A DNA stretch of 64,000 nt from Saccharospirillum sp043196875 (GCF_043196875.1 NZ_JBEBMX010000001.1:682001-746000); one strand, 5' to 3'; counted from the first letter of the stretch, positions 40,466-49,650 are shown. The notes: generated from the sequence alone by a model not told the origin. Numbers and translations: made by a program.

Positions 40466-41497
40466 TCAGATGTCGCAGCTGCCAGTCGTGGTGTAGTCGT
40501 AAACGTCGATTTCACCATCGATGATGGCTTGACGGATTTGCGCCATCTCTTCTTCCCACTCCGGCTGAATCAGGTCCTGGTTGAATTCGTCCAGAGCCCA
40601 GTCAACACCGCCAGCAGACAGGTCGAGGACCTTAACGCCGCCTTCCCACTCACCGGCCTGGCCTTCTTCCCAGGTCTGGTAAGCAGCAACACCGACGCGC
40701 TTGACCATGGAAGTCAGCATGGTGCCCGGCTGCAGGTAGTTTTGGTTGGAGTCAACGCCGATGGCGTAGATGCCTTCGTCAGCCGCTGCCTGATAAACAC
40801 CGATGCCAGTACCACCGGCCGCAGCGAAGATCACATCAGCGCCCTGAGAGATTTGAGACTTGGCCAGCTCAGAACCACGTGCCGGATCGGCAAACGCAGC
40901 CGGTGTAGAACCGGTCATGTTCTCGAAGTAATCAATGTCGCTGTTGACGTATTTGGCGCCTTGCTCGAAACCACAGGCGAACTTACGAATCAGCGGAATG
41001 TCCATGCCACCCACGAAACCAACGGCACCGTTTTCACTGGCCATGGCCGCCAGTGCACCGACCAGGAAAGAACCCTGGTGCTCAGCAAAGACGATGGACT
41101 GGACGTTGGGCAGATCGACCACAGAGTCGATGATGGCGAACTGAGTATCCGGGAACTCAGCGGCAACTTTTTGGATTGATGAATCGAAGTTGAAACCAAC
41201 CGCAACGATCGGGCTGTTGCCGTTGCTGGCCAGACGACGCAGACCTTGCTCGCGCTGCTCTTCGTTCTGCGGTTCGAATTCGGCGACGGTTACGTCTTCG
41301 TGATCGGCATTGAATTCTTCAACACCGTTACGGAATACCGCTTCGTTAAAGGACTTGTCGAACTTCCCTGCCGTGTCGTAGATCACAGCCGGGCTAAAAC
41401 TTGCGGACTGCTCTTCTTCGCTATCGGATGAGCAACCCGCCACCAAAACAGCGCCCGCGACGGCCGTCGCAGCAGCGACCTTGAACATACCTTTCAT
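40466..41497 (-). CDS. BMP-family substrate-binding lipoprotein
   Basis: 343-residue periplasmic lipoprotein. The signal ends in the lipobox VAGC (Cys22), followed by an acidic linker. The mature part is the BMP/Med-family fold (VIYDTAGKFDKSFNEAVFRNG, then GFNFDSSIQKVAAEFPDTQFAIID, and FVGGMDIPLIRKFACGFEQGA). The family binds nucleosides and related purines. It is the first gene of the ABC operon, and its promoter carries a RutR-like palindrome. Confidence 0.9.
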   Translation of the reverse strand: MKGMFKVAAATAVAGAVLVAGCSSDSEEEQSASFSPAVIYDTAGKFDKSFNEAVFRNGVEEFNADHEDVTVAEFEPQNEEQREQGLRRLASNGNSPIVAVGFNFDSSIQKVAAEFPDTQFAIIDSVVDLPNVQSIVFAEHQGSFLVGALAAMASENGAVGFVGGMDIPLIRKFACGFEQGAKYVNSDIDYFENMTGSTPAAFADPARGSELAKSQISQGADVIFAAAGGTGIGVYQAAADEGIYAIGVDSNQNYLQPGTMLTSMVKRVGVAAYQTWEEGQAGEWEGGVKVLDLSAGGVDWALDEFNQDLIQPEWEEEMAQIRQAIIDGEIDVYDYTTTGSCDI

Positions 41498-41574
41498 GGA
41501 GAATCCCCTATCAGCGATTAAAGTTATGGTTGTTTTTGCATACGCCCAACTGGCCCGACCCGGACCGTTGGGAG

Positions 41575-41604
41575 CACTCTAGGCATAGCTGACCGAACGG
41601 TCAA
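41575..41604 (-). promoter_or_regulatory. BMP operon promoter with a RutR-like operator
   Basis: Minus strand TTGACC (41604-41599), 17-base spacer and TAGAGT form a sigma-70-like promoter. The palindrome TTGACCGTTCGGTCAG (41604-41589) overlaps the -35 and has the layout of the RutR box (TTGACCAnnTGGTCAA), with a changed middle. A TetR-like repressor responding to a nucleobase is plausible. Confidence 0.5.
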
Positions 41605-41760
41605 CCCCTGAAGCCCCAGTGCAACAAACGCCTGCATTATACACGGCTATACGGGTGTTACAGCCGCAGAATCCCGCAATGCGATCCAGTGCAAACACTT
41701 TGTTATGCAAAAGACTTACCGCTGGCCAAAATCGCATAACAACCGCTGTTTCGTTACCCC

Positions 41761-41793
41761 AAAAACAACACCACCGGCTCAAGGCCGGTGGTG
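41761..41793 (-). terminator. Rho-independent terminator after transketolase
   Basis: Minus strand 10-bp stem CACCACCGGC/GCCGGTGGTG with a five-base loop followed by TTGTTTTT, about 40 bases after the tkt stop. Confidence 0.88.
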
Positions 41794-41830
41794 GTATCGG
41801 TCGGTCCCGAACAAGCCGGGACGAGCACTG

Positions 41831-43822
41831 TTACAGGATGGCTTGAGCGCGTTCAACCAGCGCATCGGCGGTAATGCCGAAATGCTGATACAGCTCGCCG
41901 GCAGGCGCCGACTCACCGAAGCTGGTCATGCCCAGAACGGCGCCATCGAGGCCGACGTACTTGTACCAGAAATCGGCGATACCGGCTTCAACCGCAATGC
42001 GCTTAACACCCGTCGGCAATACCGCTTCACGGTAGGCCGCATCCTGGGCATCGAAACGTTCGGTGCAAGGCATGGAAACCACGCGAGCCGCTACGCCTTT
42101 CGCCGCCAGCTGGTCGGCTGCGTCGATCGCCAGCCCCACTTCCGAACCGGTCGCGATCAGAATGATGGCTGGGGTGCCGTCGCTGTCACGCAGTACATAG
42201 CCGCCTTTTTCGATATCGGCAATCTGCTGACTTGTCCGTTTTTGGTGCGCCAGGCCCTGACGCGAGAAGACCAATGCACTGGGATGGTCCTTCGAGGCAA
42301 TGGCGTTTTTCCAGGCCACGGCCGTTTCCACAGTATCGGCCGGGCGCCAGGTTTCCAGGTTCGGTGTCTGACGCAAGGAGGCCAGTTGCTCGACCGGCTG
42401 GTGCGTCGGACCGTCTTCACCCAGACCGATGGAGTCGTGGGTATAGACGTGAATCACCGGCTGCTTCATCAGCGCCGACATACGCACGGCGTTACGCGCG
42501 TATTCCATAAAGATCAGGAAGGTCGCACCGTAGGGACGGAAGCCGCCGTGCAGCGCCAGGCCGTTCATGATGGCGGTCATGCCAAATTCACGCACGCCGT
42601 AGAAGCAGTAGTTACCATCCGGCTCAGCCTGACTGACGCCCTTGGCACCGCTCCACAAGGTCAGGTTAGAGGCCGCCAGGTCAGCAGAACCGCCGAACAA
42701 TTCCGGCAGTTTCGGCGCGAAAGCTTCGATCGATTGCTGCGACGCCTTACGGCTGGCAATGGATTCGCCTTTGGCGTCGATGTCTTTAATCAGGCCTTCG
42801 GCAAACTGTTCAAAGTCGGCCGGCAGTTCGCCTTTCATGCGACGCTCAAATTCCGCAGCCAGTTCCGGATGTGCACTTTGATAGGCGTTGAACGCATCCT
42901 GCCAGCTGGATTCAGCTTTACGACCTTTGCCGCGCGCATCCCAGGCGTCGTAGATGTCTTGCGGAATTTCGAACGGGCCGTGTTTCCAGCCCAGTTTCTC
43001 GCGGGTCAGCACGATTTCGTCATCACCCAGGGCCGCGCCATGGCTGGCTTCTTTGCCTTCTTTATTAGGGGAGCCGAAACCGATGATGGTTTTGCAGCAG
43101 ATCAGCGTAGGCTGATCGGTGTTGTCGCGCGCGGTCTCAATCGCCTGTTTGATCTCTTCCGGGTCGTGGCCGTTAACACGCGGAATCACCTGCCAGCCGT
43201 AGGCTTCGAAACGCTTGACGGTATCATCGGTAAACCAGCCTTCCACTTCACCATCGATAGAAATGCCGTTGTCGTCATAAAAAGCGATCAACTTGCCCAG
43301 GCCTTGCGTACCGGCCAGAGAAGCCGCTTCGTGCGACACACCTTCCATCAGGCAGCCATCGCCGAGGAACACATAGGTGTGGTGATCGACGATGTCGTGA
43401 CCCTTGCGGTTGAACTGAGCGCCCAGGGTTTTTTCCGCCAGCGCAAAACCGACGGCGTTCGCCAGACCCTGACCCAGCGGGCCGGTGGTGGTTTCGATAC
43501 CCGGCGTGTAGCCATATTCCGGGTGACCCGGGGTGCGCGAATGCAGCTGACGGAACTGTTTGAGGTCTTCAATACCGAGGTCGTAACCGCTCAGATGCAG
43601 CAATGAATAATGCAGCATGGAGCCGTGGCCGTTGGACAGGATAAAGCGGTCGCGATCGTACCAGCTCGGATTGGTCGGGTTGTGCTTGAGATAATCGCAC
43701 CACAGTACCTGGGCGATGTCGGCCATGCCCATCGGCATGCCAGGGTGACCGGAATTGGCTTTCTGGACCGCATCCATACTCAGAGCGCGGATCGCGTTGG
43801 CGAGATCACTGCGTGACGGCAT
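41831..43822 (-). CDS. tkt: Transketolase
   Basis: 663 residues, thiamine-diphosphate enzyme of the pentose phosphate pathway that moves two-carbon units between ketoses and aldoses. Landmarks are KANSGHPGMPMGMADIAQVL, SNGHGSMLHYSLLHL, the TPP-binding GDGCLMEGVSHEA and YDDNGISIDG, and the transketolase C-terminal half with the EDGPTHQPVEQL loop. ATG at 43822 has GAGGA eight bases upstream. A longer frame to 43939 has no ribosome site. Single gene, divergent from the ArsR-metK operon. Confidence 0.95.
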   Translation of the reverse strand: MPSRSDLANAIRALSMDAVQKANSGHPGMPMGMADIAQVLWCDYLKHNPTNPSWYDRDRFILSNGHGSMLHYSLLHLSGYDLGIEDLKQFRQLHSRTPGHPEYGYTPGIETTTGPLGQGLANAVGFALAEKTLGAQFNRKGHDIVDHHTYVFLGDGCLMEGVSHEAASLAGTQGLGKLIAFYDDNGISIDGEVEGWFTDDTVKRFEAYGWQVIPRVNGHDPEEIKQAIETARDNTDQPTLICCKTIIGFGSPNKEGKEASHGAALGDDEIVLTREKLGWKHGPFEIPQDIYDAWDARGKGRKAESSWQDAFNAYQSAHPELAAEFERRMKGELPADFEQFAEGLIKDIDAKGESIASRKASQQSIEAFAPKLPELFGGSADLAASNLTLWSGAKGVSQAEPDGNYCFYGVREFGMTAIMNGLALHGGFRPYGATFLIFMEYARNAVRMSALMKQPVIHVYTHDSIGLGEDGPTHQPVEQLASLRQTPNLETWRPADTVETAVAWKNAIASKDHPSALVFSRQGLAHQKRTSQQIADIEKGGYVLRDSDGTPAIILIATGSEVGLAIDAADQLAAKGVAARVVSMPCTERFDAQDAAYREAVLPTGVKRIAVEAGIADFWYKYVGLDGAVLGMTSFGESAPAGELYQHFGITADALVERAQAIL

Positions 43823-44024
43823 CAAAACATCCTCGATTGATTCATTTGTTGTACGAGCGACGTGTCCGGGAAGGGCTCCCGAAAAGCGATAATAAAGTGT
43901 CCCAAAAGTGAACCGCAGGGCCAATGAACCCGTTAACAAGTTGCGCAGGGTCAGCCAGCACTTTCGAGACGCGAAATAATATCAGAAAGGCCGCGCTTCA
44001 GGCCACGGCACCCAGCCACCAAAT

Positions 44025-44048
44025 CTATATCAATATTTTTTGATATAG
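44025..44048. promoter_or_regulatory. SahR-like operator of the ArsR-metK-ahcY operon
   Basis: CTATATCAA - TATTTT - TTGATATAG, perfect arms, six-base spacer. The right arm supplies a -35 (TTGATA, 44040-44045), with CATAAT as -10 at 44062-44067 after 16 bases. A repressor bound here would block initiation of its own operon. The identical arms occur before the chemoreceptor at 4880. Confidence 0.75.
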
Positions 44049-44087
44049 ACATTGAGAAAGCCATAATCCGCTGCTAGTCTTGCCGCC

Positions 44088-45065
44088 ATGAACCTAGAGC
44101 AGCTGCCCGCCTTCTTTAAAGCCCTCGGCGACCCGACCCGACTGACCGTATTACAGGTGCTGGGGCAGGGTGCTTTTGGCGTGCTCGAACTCAGCGATCT
44201 GCTCGACGTGAAACAGTCCGGCATGAGTCACCACCTGAAAATTCTCGCCAAAGAGGGCTGGGTGGAAAGCCGGCGCGAAGGTAATTCCATTTATTACCGC
44301 CGCGCCCTGACCGACGCGCTCGGTCTGCAACAAAGTCTGTTTCGCACGCTCGACAGCTACGCTCTGCCGCAGCCTTTGGCGACCAAGCTCGACGACATTC
44401 GCGCCGCCCGGCTGGAAGCGGCCCAGGCATTTTTTGCCAGTCACGCCGATGAACTGGAGCTCTATCAGGAACGTATAGCGCTCTTTGGTCAGTACGGACC
44501 GGAAACTCTGGCACTGCTCGACAACGTGCGCCAGCCCAGCCACCAGACCGTACTGGAAGTCGGCCCCGGCAAAGGTGAGTTCTTGCGTGCGTTGCACGAA
44601 CGCTTTGCGTCAGTCACCGGTGTCGATATTTCCAGCGCCATGCTCGATCAGGCGCGCGGTCTGACCGAAGACCTGACCGGCGTCAAACTGCGCCAGTGCG
44701 ACACCGCTGCCTTGGTTGCCGAAGGCGAACGTTACGACCTGGTGGTCTATAACATGGTCTTGCACCACGTACCGGCGCCCGGTCAGGAACTGCAGCAATG
44801 CGCCCAACTGATGGACCCCGGTGGCCTGTTGGTGGTCACCGACCTGTGTCGTCACGAACAGGAATGGGCTTACAGCGAATGCGGCGACCAGTGGCTCGGT
44901 TTCGAGCCCGATGAACTACACCAGTGGGCCACTGCCGCCGGTCTGGTCCACGAAACCGGCCGTTTTCTGGCCTTACGCAACGGCTTTCAGGTGCAAACAC
45001 AGCTGTACCGCAAGCCAGGAATACAACACGAACGCACAAGCCGTCACGCCACCGTGGCAGCCTGA
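44088..45065 (+). CDS. ArsR-family regulator fused to a methyltransferase-like domain (SahR-like)
   Basis: 325 residues. Residues ~1-85 are an ArsR winged helix (FKALGDPTRLTVLQVL, MSHHLKILAKEGWVESRREGNSIYY) without the metal-binding cysteines of ArsR or SmtB. Residues ~145-310 form a SAM-binding Rossmann domain (VLEVGPGKGEFLRAL, GVDISSAML, YNMVLHHVP). Proteins of this type lie upstream of metK or ahcY and are related to SahR, which represses methionine-cycle genes and is released by S-adenosylhomocysteine. The fused domain is best read as the SAH/SAM sensor, though catalysis is not excluded. Starts an operon with metK 30 bases downstream. Confidence 0.85.
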   Translation: MNLEQLPAFFKALGDPTRLTVLQVLGQGAFGVLELSDLLDVKQSGMSHHLKILAKEGWVESRREGNSIYYRRALTDALGLQQSLFRTLDSYALPQPLATKLDDIRAARLEAAQAFFASHADELELYQERIALFGQYGPETLALLDNVRQPSHQTVLEVGPGKGEFLRALHERFASVTGVDISSAMLDQARGLTEDLTGVKLRQCDTAALVAEGERYDLVVYNMVLHHVPAPGQELQQCAQLMDPGGLLVVTDLCRHEQEWAYSECGDQWLGFEPDELHQWATAAGLVHETGRFLALRNGFQVQTQLYRKPGIQHERTSRHATVAA

Positions 45066-45095
45066 CCCAATCATCATCAGCTCGAGGGAACCACA

Positions 45096-46250
45096 ATGAG
45101 CGAATACAGCCTGTTTACATCTGAGTCCGTCTCCGAAGGCCATCCGGATAAAATGGCCGACCAGATTTCCGACGCCGTTCTGGATGCCATTCTGACCGAA
45201 GACAAAAATGCCCGCGTCGCTGTCGAAACCCTGGTGAAAACCGGCATGGCGATCATCGCCGGTGAAGTGCGCACCAATACTTATGTCGATCTCGAAGACA
45301 TCGTGCGCGGCGTGATTCGTGACATCGGTTACACCAGCTCAGACGTTGGTTTCGATGCCGATTCCTGCGCGGTACTCAACGCCATCGGTAAACAGTCCGC
45401 CGACATCGCCATGGGCGTTGACGAAGCTGACAACAAAGATCAGGGCGCCGGCGACCAGGGCCTGATGTTCGGTTACGCCACCAACGAAACCGATGCCTTT
45501 ATGCCCGCGCCAATCTACTTCTCACACCGTCTGGTCGAACGCCAGGCCAAGCTGCGCAAAAACGGCACCCTGCCCTGGTTGCGTCCGGACGCCAAATCTC
45601 AGGTCACGCTGCGCTACGAAAACGGCCAGCCAGTCGCGGTCGATGCCGTTGTGTTGTCGACTCAGCACGACCCCAACATCAGCCTGGGCGATCTGCGCGA
45701 TGCCGTGCTCGAACACATCATCAAGCCGACGCTGCCGGCCGAATGGCTGCACGACAAAACCCTGTTCCACATCAATCCGACCGGCAACTTCGTTATCGGC
45801 GGCCCGGTGGGCGACTGCGGTCTGACCGGCCGTAAAATCATCGTCGACACTTACGGCGGCATGGCGCGCCACGGCGGCGGTGCCTTCTCCGGTAAAGACC
45901 CGTCCAAAGTCGACCGTTCAGCGGCTTACGCCGGTCGTTATGTGGCGAAAAACATCGTGGCTGCGGGCTTGGCCGATAAGTGCGAAATTCAGGTGTCTTA
46001 CGCCATCGGCGTCGCCGAACCGACGTCGATTTCGATCAATACTTTTGGCACCAACAAGGTCGATGAAAACCTCATTGCCGAACTGGTGCGCGAACACTTC
46101 GACCTGCGTCCGCGCGGCATCGTCGAAATGCTCGACCTGCTCAAACCGATTTACCGCCCAACTGCCGCCTACGGCCACTTCGGCCGCGACGGTTTCAGCT
46201 GGGAAAATCTGGATAAAGTCGACGCTTTGAAGAAAGGCGCTAACCTCTAA
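45096..46250 (+). CDS. metK: S-adenosylmethionine synthetase
   Basis: 384 residues, the enzyme that makes S-adenosylmethionine from methionine and ATP. Motifs: GHPDKMADQISDAVLDA, GAGDQGLMFGYA (ATP binding), and the phosphate-binding GGGAFSGKDPSKVDRS. GAGGGA lies upstream of the ATG. Complete length. It is the second gene of the operon and is likely repressed by the SahR-like protein when SAH is low. Confidence 0.96.
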   Translation: MSEYSLFTSESVSEGHPDKMADQISDAVLDAILTEDKNARVAVETLVKTGMAIIAGEVRTNTYVDLEDIVRGVIRDIGYTSSDVGFDADSCAVLNAIGKQSADIAMGVDEADNKDQGAGDQGLMFGYATNETDAFMPAPIYFSHRLVERQAKLRKNGTLPWLRPDAKSQVTLRYENGQPVAVDAVVLSTQHDPNISLGDLRDAVLEHIIKPTLPAEWLHDKTLFHINPTGNFVIGGPVGDCGLTGRKIIVDTYGGMARHGGGAFSGKDPSKVDRSAAYAGRYVAKNIVAAGLADKCEIQVSYAIGVAEPTSISINTFGTNKVDENLIAELVREHFDLRPRGIVEMLDLLKPIYRPTAAYGHFGRDGFSWENLDKVDALKKGANL

Positions 46251-46317
46251 TCGCAATCACAGTTCAGGAAACCAGCGCGACCCCCGACCCTTGCGCCGGC
46301 TCCAACAGGAGAGCTCC

Positions 46318-47718
46318 ATGACTACAGCAACCGATATTTCCAACTTCAGCGACTACAAAGTCGCCGACATCAACCTGGCCGCTTATGGCCGCAAAGAAAT
46401 CGCCATCGCCGAAAGCGAAATGCCGGCGCTGATGGCGCTGCGCTCTAAATACAAAGCCGAGCAGCCGTTAAAAGATGCGCGCATCATGGGTTGTATTCAT
46501 ATGACCATCCAGACCGCCGTGCTGATCGAAACGCTGGTCGAGCTGGGCGCTGAAGTGCGCTGGTCATCGTGCAATATTTTCTCCACTCAGGATCACGCTG
46601 CCGCTGCGATTGCCGCCGCTGGCATTCCGGTGTTCGCCTGGAAAGGTGAAACCGAAGAAGAATTCCTCTGGTGCATCGAGCAAACCATCCTCTCGGAAAA
46701 AGACGGCAAAGACACCTGGAACGCCAACATCATTCTCGATGATGGTGGCGATTTGACCGAGATGGTGCACAAGAAATACCCGCAACTGCTGAACGACATT
46801 CACGGCATCAGCGAAGAGACCACCACCGGTGTGCATCGCCTGCTGGAAATGCTCGACGAAGGTACCTTGAAAGTCCCGGCGATCAACGTTAACGACTCGG
46901 TCACCAAGTCAAAGAACGACAACAAATACGGTTGCCGTCATTCGCTGAACGACGCCATCAAGCGCGCCACCGATCACCTGTTGGCCGGTAAGAAAGCGCT
47001 GGTCATCGGCTACGGTGACGTTGGCAAAGGTTCGGCCGCATCCCTGCGTCAGGAAGGCATGATCGTGCGCGTCACCGAGATTGATCCGATCTGCGCCATG
47101 CAGGCGTGCATGGACGGTTTCGAAGTGGTCTCGCCGTACAAAGACGGCCACAACGACGGCACCGCTGCCAGCATCAACAAAGAACTGCTGGGCAACACCG
47201 ACCTCATCGTCACCACCACCGGCAACACCAATGTCTGTGATCAGCACATGCTGACCGCGCTTAAAAAAGGCGCCGTGGTGTGCAACATCGGCCACTTCGA
47301 CAACGAAATCGACACCGCCTACATGCGCAAAAACTGGCGTTGGGATGAAGTGAAGCCACAAGTGCATCAGATTTTCCGCAGCGACGACAGCAGCGATTAT
47401 CTGATCCTGTTGGCCGAAGGCCGACTGGTCAACCTGGGCAACGCCACCGGCCACCCGAGCCGTGTTATGGACGGTTCTTTCGCCAACCAGGTGCTGGCGC
47501 AAATGTATCTGTACGAACAGAAATTTGCCGACCTGCCGGAAGCGGAAAAAGCCAAGAACCTCTACGTGAAAGTCCTGCCGAAAAAACTCGACGAAGAAGT
47601 GGCGGCGGAAATGGTACGCGGTTTCGGTGGCGTTATTACTCGCCTGACCGACCAGCAAGCCAAGTACATTCGCGTACCGGTCGAAGGCCCGTACAAGCCG
47701 AACGATTATAAGTATTGA
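46318..47718 (+). CDS. ahcY: Adenosylhomocysteinase
   Basis: 466 residues, an NAD-dependent enzyme that splits S-adenosylhomocysteine into adenosine and homocysteine. Motifs: substrate-binding CNIFSTQDHAAAAIA and the NAD-binding GYGDVGKGSAASLRQ. The C-terminus ends PVEGPYKPNDYKY, where Lys and Tyr contact NAD. ATG at 46318 is chosen because AGGAGA lies about eight bases upstream. It follows metK by 67 bases. I found no SAH riboswitch in that gap, so the protein regulator may replace it. Confidence 0.96.
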   Translation: MTTATDISNFSDYKVADINLAAYGRKEIAIAESEMPALMALRSKYKAEQPLKDARIMGCIHMTIQTAVLIETLVELGAEVRWSSCNIFSTQDHAAAAIAAAGIPVFAWKGETEEEFLWCIEQTILSEKDGKDTWNANIILDDGGDLTEMVHKKYPQLLNDIHGISEETTTGVHRLLEMLDEGTLKVPAINVNDSVTKSKNDNKYGCRHSLNDAIKRATDHLLAGKKALVIGYGDVGKGSAASLRQEGMIVRVTEIDPICAMQACMDGFEVVSPYKDGHNDGTAASINKELLGNTDLIVTTTGNTNVCDQHMLTALKKGAVVCNIGHFDNEIDTAYMRKNWRWDEVKPQVHQIFRSDDSSDYLILLAEGRLVNLGNATGHPSRVMDGSFANQVLAQMYLYEQKFADLPEAEKAKNLYVKVLPKKLDEEVAAEMVRGFGGVITRLTDQQAKYIRVPVEGPYKPNDYKY

Positions 47719-47721
47719 TGA

Positions 47722-47803
47722 ACCGCTAGACGCTGGACGGGAGACGGGAGATGCTGGTTAGCGTTTTGCGTCTTCCGTTAAGCGTCTCCCGACAGAGTCT
47801 TCC
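47722..47803. repeat. Palindromic GGGAGACG repeat, copy 1
   Basis: In the 87-base gap between ahcY and metF, CGGGAGACG (47738-47746) and CGTCTCCCG (47783-47791) form an inverted repeat. The minus strand of 47775-47790 (GGGAGACGCTTAACGG) is identical to a 16-base stretch of the second copy at 50381. It may act as a processing or termination structure inside the operon. Confidence 0.7.
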
Positions 47804-47805
47804 CA

Positions 47806-48639
47806 ATGTCCATTTCCGTCCCCGTCAGCTTTGAATTTTTTCCGCCGCGCACCGAAGTCGGTTATGAAAAACTGTTCGAAGAACACGCTGCACTAAAAGC
47901 CGTTAATCCGGAATTTTTCTCGGTCACTTACGGCGCGGGTGGTTCCACTCAGGAACGCACCATTCAGACCGTAATTGAGTTGAATCAGCGCGGTGTGCCG
48001 AGTGCGCCGCATCTGTCGTGCATTGGTACTACGGAAGCGACGGTGGTCGAATTACTGGATCGTTACCGCGATGCCGGCATTCGTCGCATCGTCACCTTGC
48101 GCGGCGATTTGCCATCGGGCATGGGTGGTACCGGTGGCGACTTCCGTTACGCCAGCGATCTGGTGCGTTTTATCCGCACCCATTACCAAGACACTTTTAA
48201 ACTCGAAGTGGCGGCCTACCCGGAAATGCATCCGCAGGCGCCAAACTTCGATGCCGACATTCAGAACTTCATTACCAAGGCCGAAGCCGGTGCCGACCGC
48301 GCCATCACTCAGTACTTCTATAACGCCGACGCCTACCGCCACTTCGTGCGCGAAGTAAGAGCGCGGGGCTGTGACATCGAGATCGTGCCGGGTATCATGC
48401 CGATCACCAACGTATCGAGCCTGATCCGCTTTTCCGATGCCTGCGGTGCCGACATTCCGCGCTGGTTGCGCAAGCAACTCGAAGCCTGCGGTGACGACAG
48501 CAAACGCATCCAGGCGATTGGCCAGACAGTGGTGACGACCTTATGTCACGAACTGCTCGACAGCGGCGCACCGGGGCTGCATTTCTACACCCTGAACCGC
48601 GCCGAACCGTCACTGGCGATTCTGGATCAGCTTGGTTAA
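47806..48639 (+). CDS. metF: 5,10-methylenetetrahydrofolate reductase
   Basis: 277 residues, a flavoprotein TIM-barrel that makes 5-methyl-tetrahydrofolate for methionine synthesis. Motifs: SFEFFPPRTEVGYEKL, FFSVTYGAGGSTQERT, LRGDLPSGMGG and TQYFYNADAYRHFV. It completes the SAM cycle with metK and ahcY. It is probably co-transcribed with ahcY across the palindromic repeat in the gap, but its ribosome site is weak (the closest candidate is about 10 bases away). Confidence 0.94.
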   Translation: MSISVPVSFEFFPPRTEVGYEKLFEEHAALKAVNPEFFSVTYGAGGSTQERTIQTVIELNQRGVPSAPHLSCIGTTEATVVELLDRYRDAGIRRIVTLRGDLPSGMGGTGGDFRYASDLVRFIRTHYQDTFKLEVAAYPEMHPQAPNFDADIQNFITKAEAGADRAITQYFYNADAYRHFVREVRARGCDIEIVPGIMPITNVSSLIRFSDACGADIPRWLRKQLEACGDDSKRIQAIGQTVVTTLCHELLDSGAPGLHFYTLNRAEPSLAILDQLG

Positions 48640-48675
48640 CGAACCTGCAGTAATAGACCCAGGGCAAAACACAGC

Positions 48676-49620
48676 ATGGCACACAAGGTATTCATCGACG
48701 GCCAATACGGCACCACAGGACTGCAAATTCAGCAGCGGCTCGAGGCTCATCCCGAGGTCGAACTGCTCAGCATTCCCGAAGACCAACGTCGCGACCAAAG
48801 CCTGCGCCAGCAATACCTGAACGACGCCGAAGTAGTTTTCCTCTGTTTGCCCGACGACGCTTCGCGCGAAGCGGTAACGCTGATCACCAACCCCAGCACC
48901 GTTATCATTGATGCCTCCAGCGCGCATCGAGTCGCACCGGGCTGGGTCTATGGCGTGCCGGAACTGCCCGGCCAGCGTGAACAACTGCGCGCCGCCAACC
49001 GCATTGCCAACCCCGGCTGCTACCCGACCGGCATGACCTTGCTGACCACGCCGCTGGTCAAGGCCGGTTTGCTGCCGACCGATTACCCGATCAGCGTGCA
49101 CGCCATCACCGGTTACAGCGGTGGCGGTAAAGCCATGATCGCCGATTACCAAAGCAAGACCGGTAGCGACGCCGCCAATGCTGCCGCGCGGCCGAAAAAC
49201 CTCGACCTCAGCCACAAACATCTGCCGGAAATGCAGCAGATTCCCGGCTTTGAATTTGCGCCGGTCTTTGTGCCCACCGTCGCCAACGTCGAACAAGGCA
49301 TGATCGTCGAAGTGCCATTGCACGAACGTTTGCTCGGCGGCAGCGCTGCCCAGGTTCACCAATGCCTGGCCTCGGCCTACAGCGGCGAAACCTTCGTACA
49401 ACTGATGCCGTTGAACGATGAATCTCACCTCGACGAGGGCGGCTTTTTAAACCCGACCGCCTGCAACAACAGCAACCGCATCGAACTCTTCGTGTTCGCC
49501 AAAGACGGTCGCATCATGCTGATGGCGCGGCTCGATAATCTCGGCAAAGGCGCTTCCGGCGCGGCGGTGCAGAACATGAATCTGCGCCTGGGTTTGGACG
49601 AAAGCACCGGCCTGTTGTAA
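48676..49620 (+). CDS. argC: N-acetyl-gamma-glutamyl-phosphate reductase
   Basis: 314 residues, of the short type 2 ArgC form. It catalyses the NADPH-dependent third step of arginine biosynthesis. Motifs: the N-terminal nucleotide-binding FIDGQYGTTGLQIQ, active-site NPGCYPTGM (Cys), and the HAITGYSGGGKAMI loop. It starts 36 bases after metF. The remaining arginine genes are elsewhere. Confidence 0.94.
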   Translation: MAHKVFIDGQYGTTGLQIQQRLEAHPEVELLSIPEDQRRDQSLRQQYLNDAEVVFLCLPDDASREAVTLITNPSTVIIDASSAHRVAPGWVYGVPELPGQREQLRAANRIANPGCYPTGMTLLTTPLVKAGLLPTDYPISVHAITGYSGGGKAMIADYQSKTGSDAANAAARPKNLDLSHKHLPEMQQIPGFEFAPVFVPTVANVEQGMIVEVPLHERLLGGSAAQVHQCLASAYSGETFVQLMPLNDESHLDEGGFLNPTACNNSNRIELFVFAKDGRIMLMARLDNLGKGASGAAVQNMNLRLGLDESTGLL

Positions 49621-49650
49621 TTAAAGCAGTAACTAGAGTTGTAACTGAAA

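Larger units (their letters stand above)
41498..41830. other. 333-base gap between the BMP operon and transketolase
   Basis: It contains the BMP promoter and operator on the minus strand, the transketolase terminator (41761-41793), and another short hairpin GTCCCG/CGGGAC (about 41804-41823). I saw no coding frame and no purine-riboswitch-like fold. Confidence 0.6.

Noticed and set aside
41270..41282. GGTTCGAATTCG, which resembles a tRNA T-loop
   Set aside because: It lies inside the BMP coding sequence with no cloverleaf around it.
41498..41830. Possible purine riboswitch for the BMP importer
   Set aside because: I could not find the three-stem junction with conserved loops. The palindrome at the -35 explains regulation better.
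41705..43606. A 633-codon open frame on the plus strand opposite transketolase
   Set aside because: It lies entirely over tkt, which has all family motifs, and its translation shows no recognisable domain. It results from the GC-rich codon pattern of the opposite strand.
46251..46317. Possible SAH riboswitch in front of ahcY
   Set aside because: The 67-base gap does not show the conserved stem and loop pattern I would expect. A protein regulator with an operator is present upstream instead.
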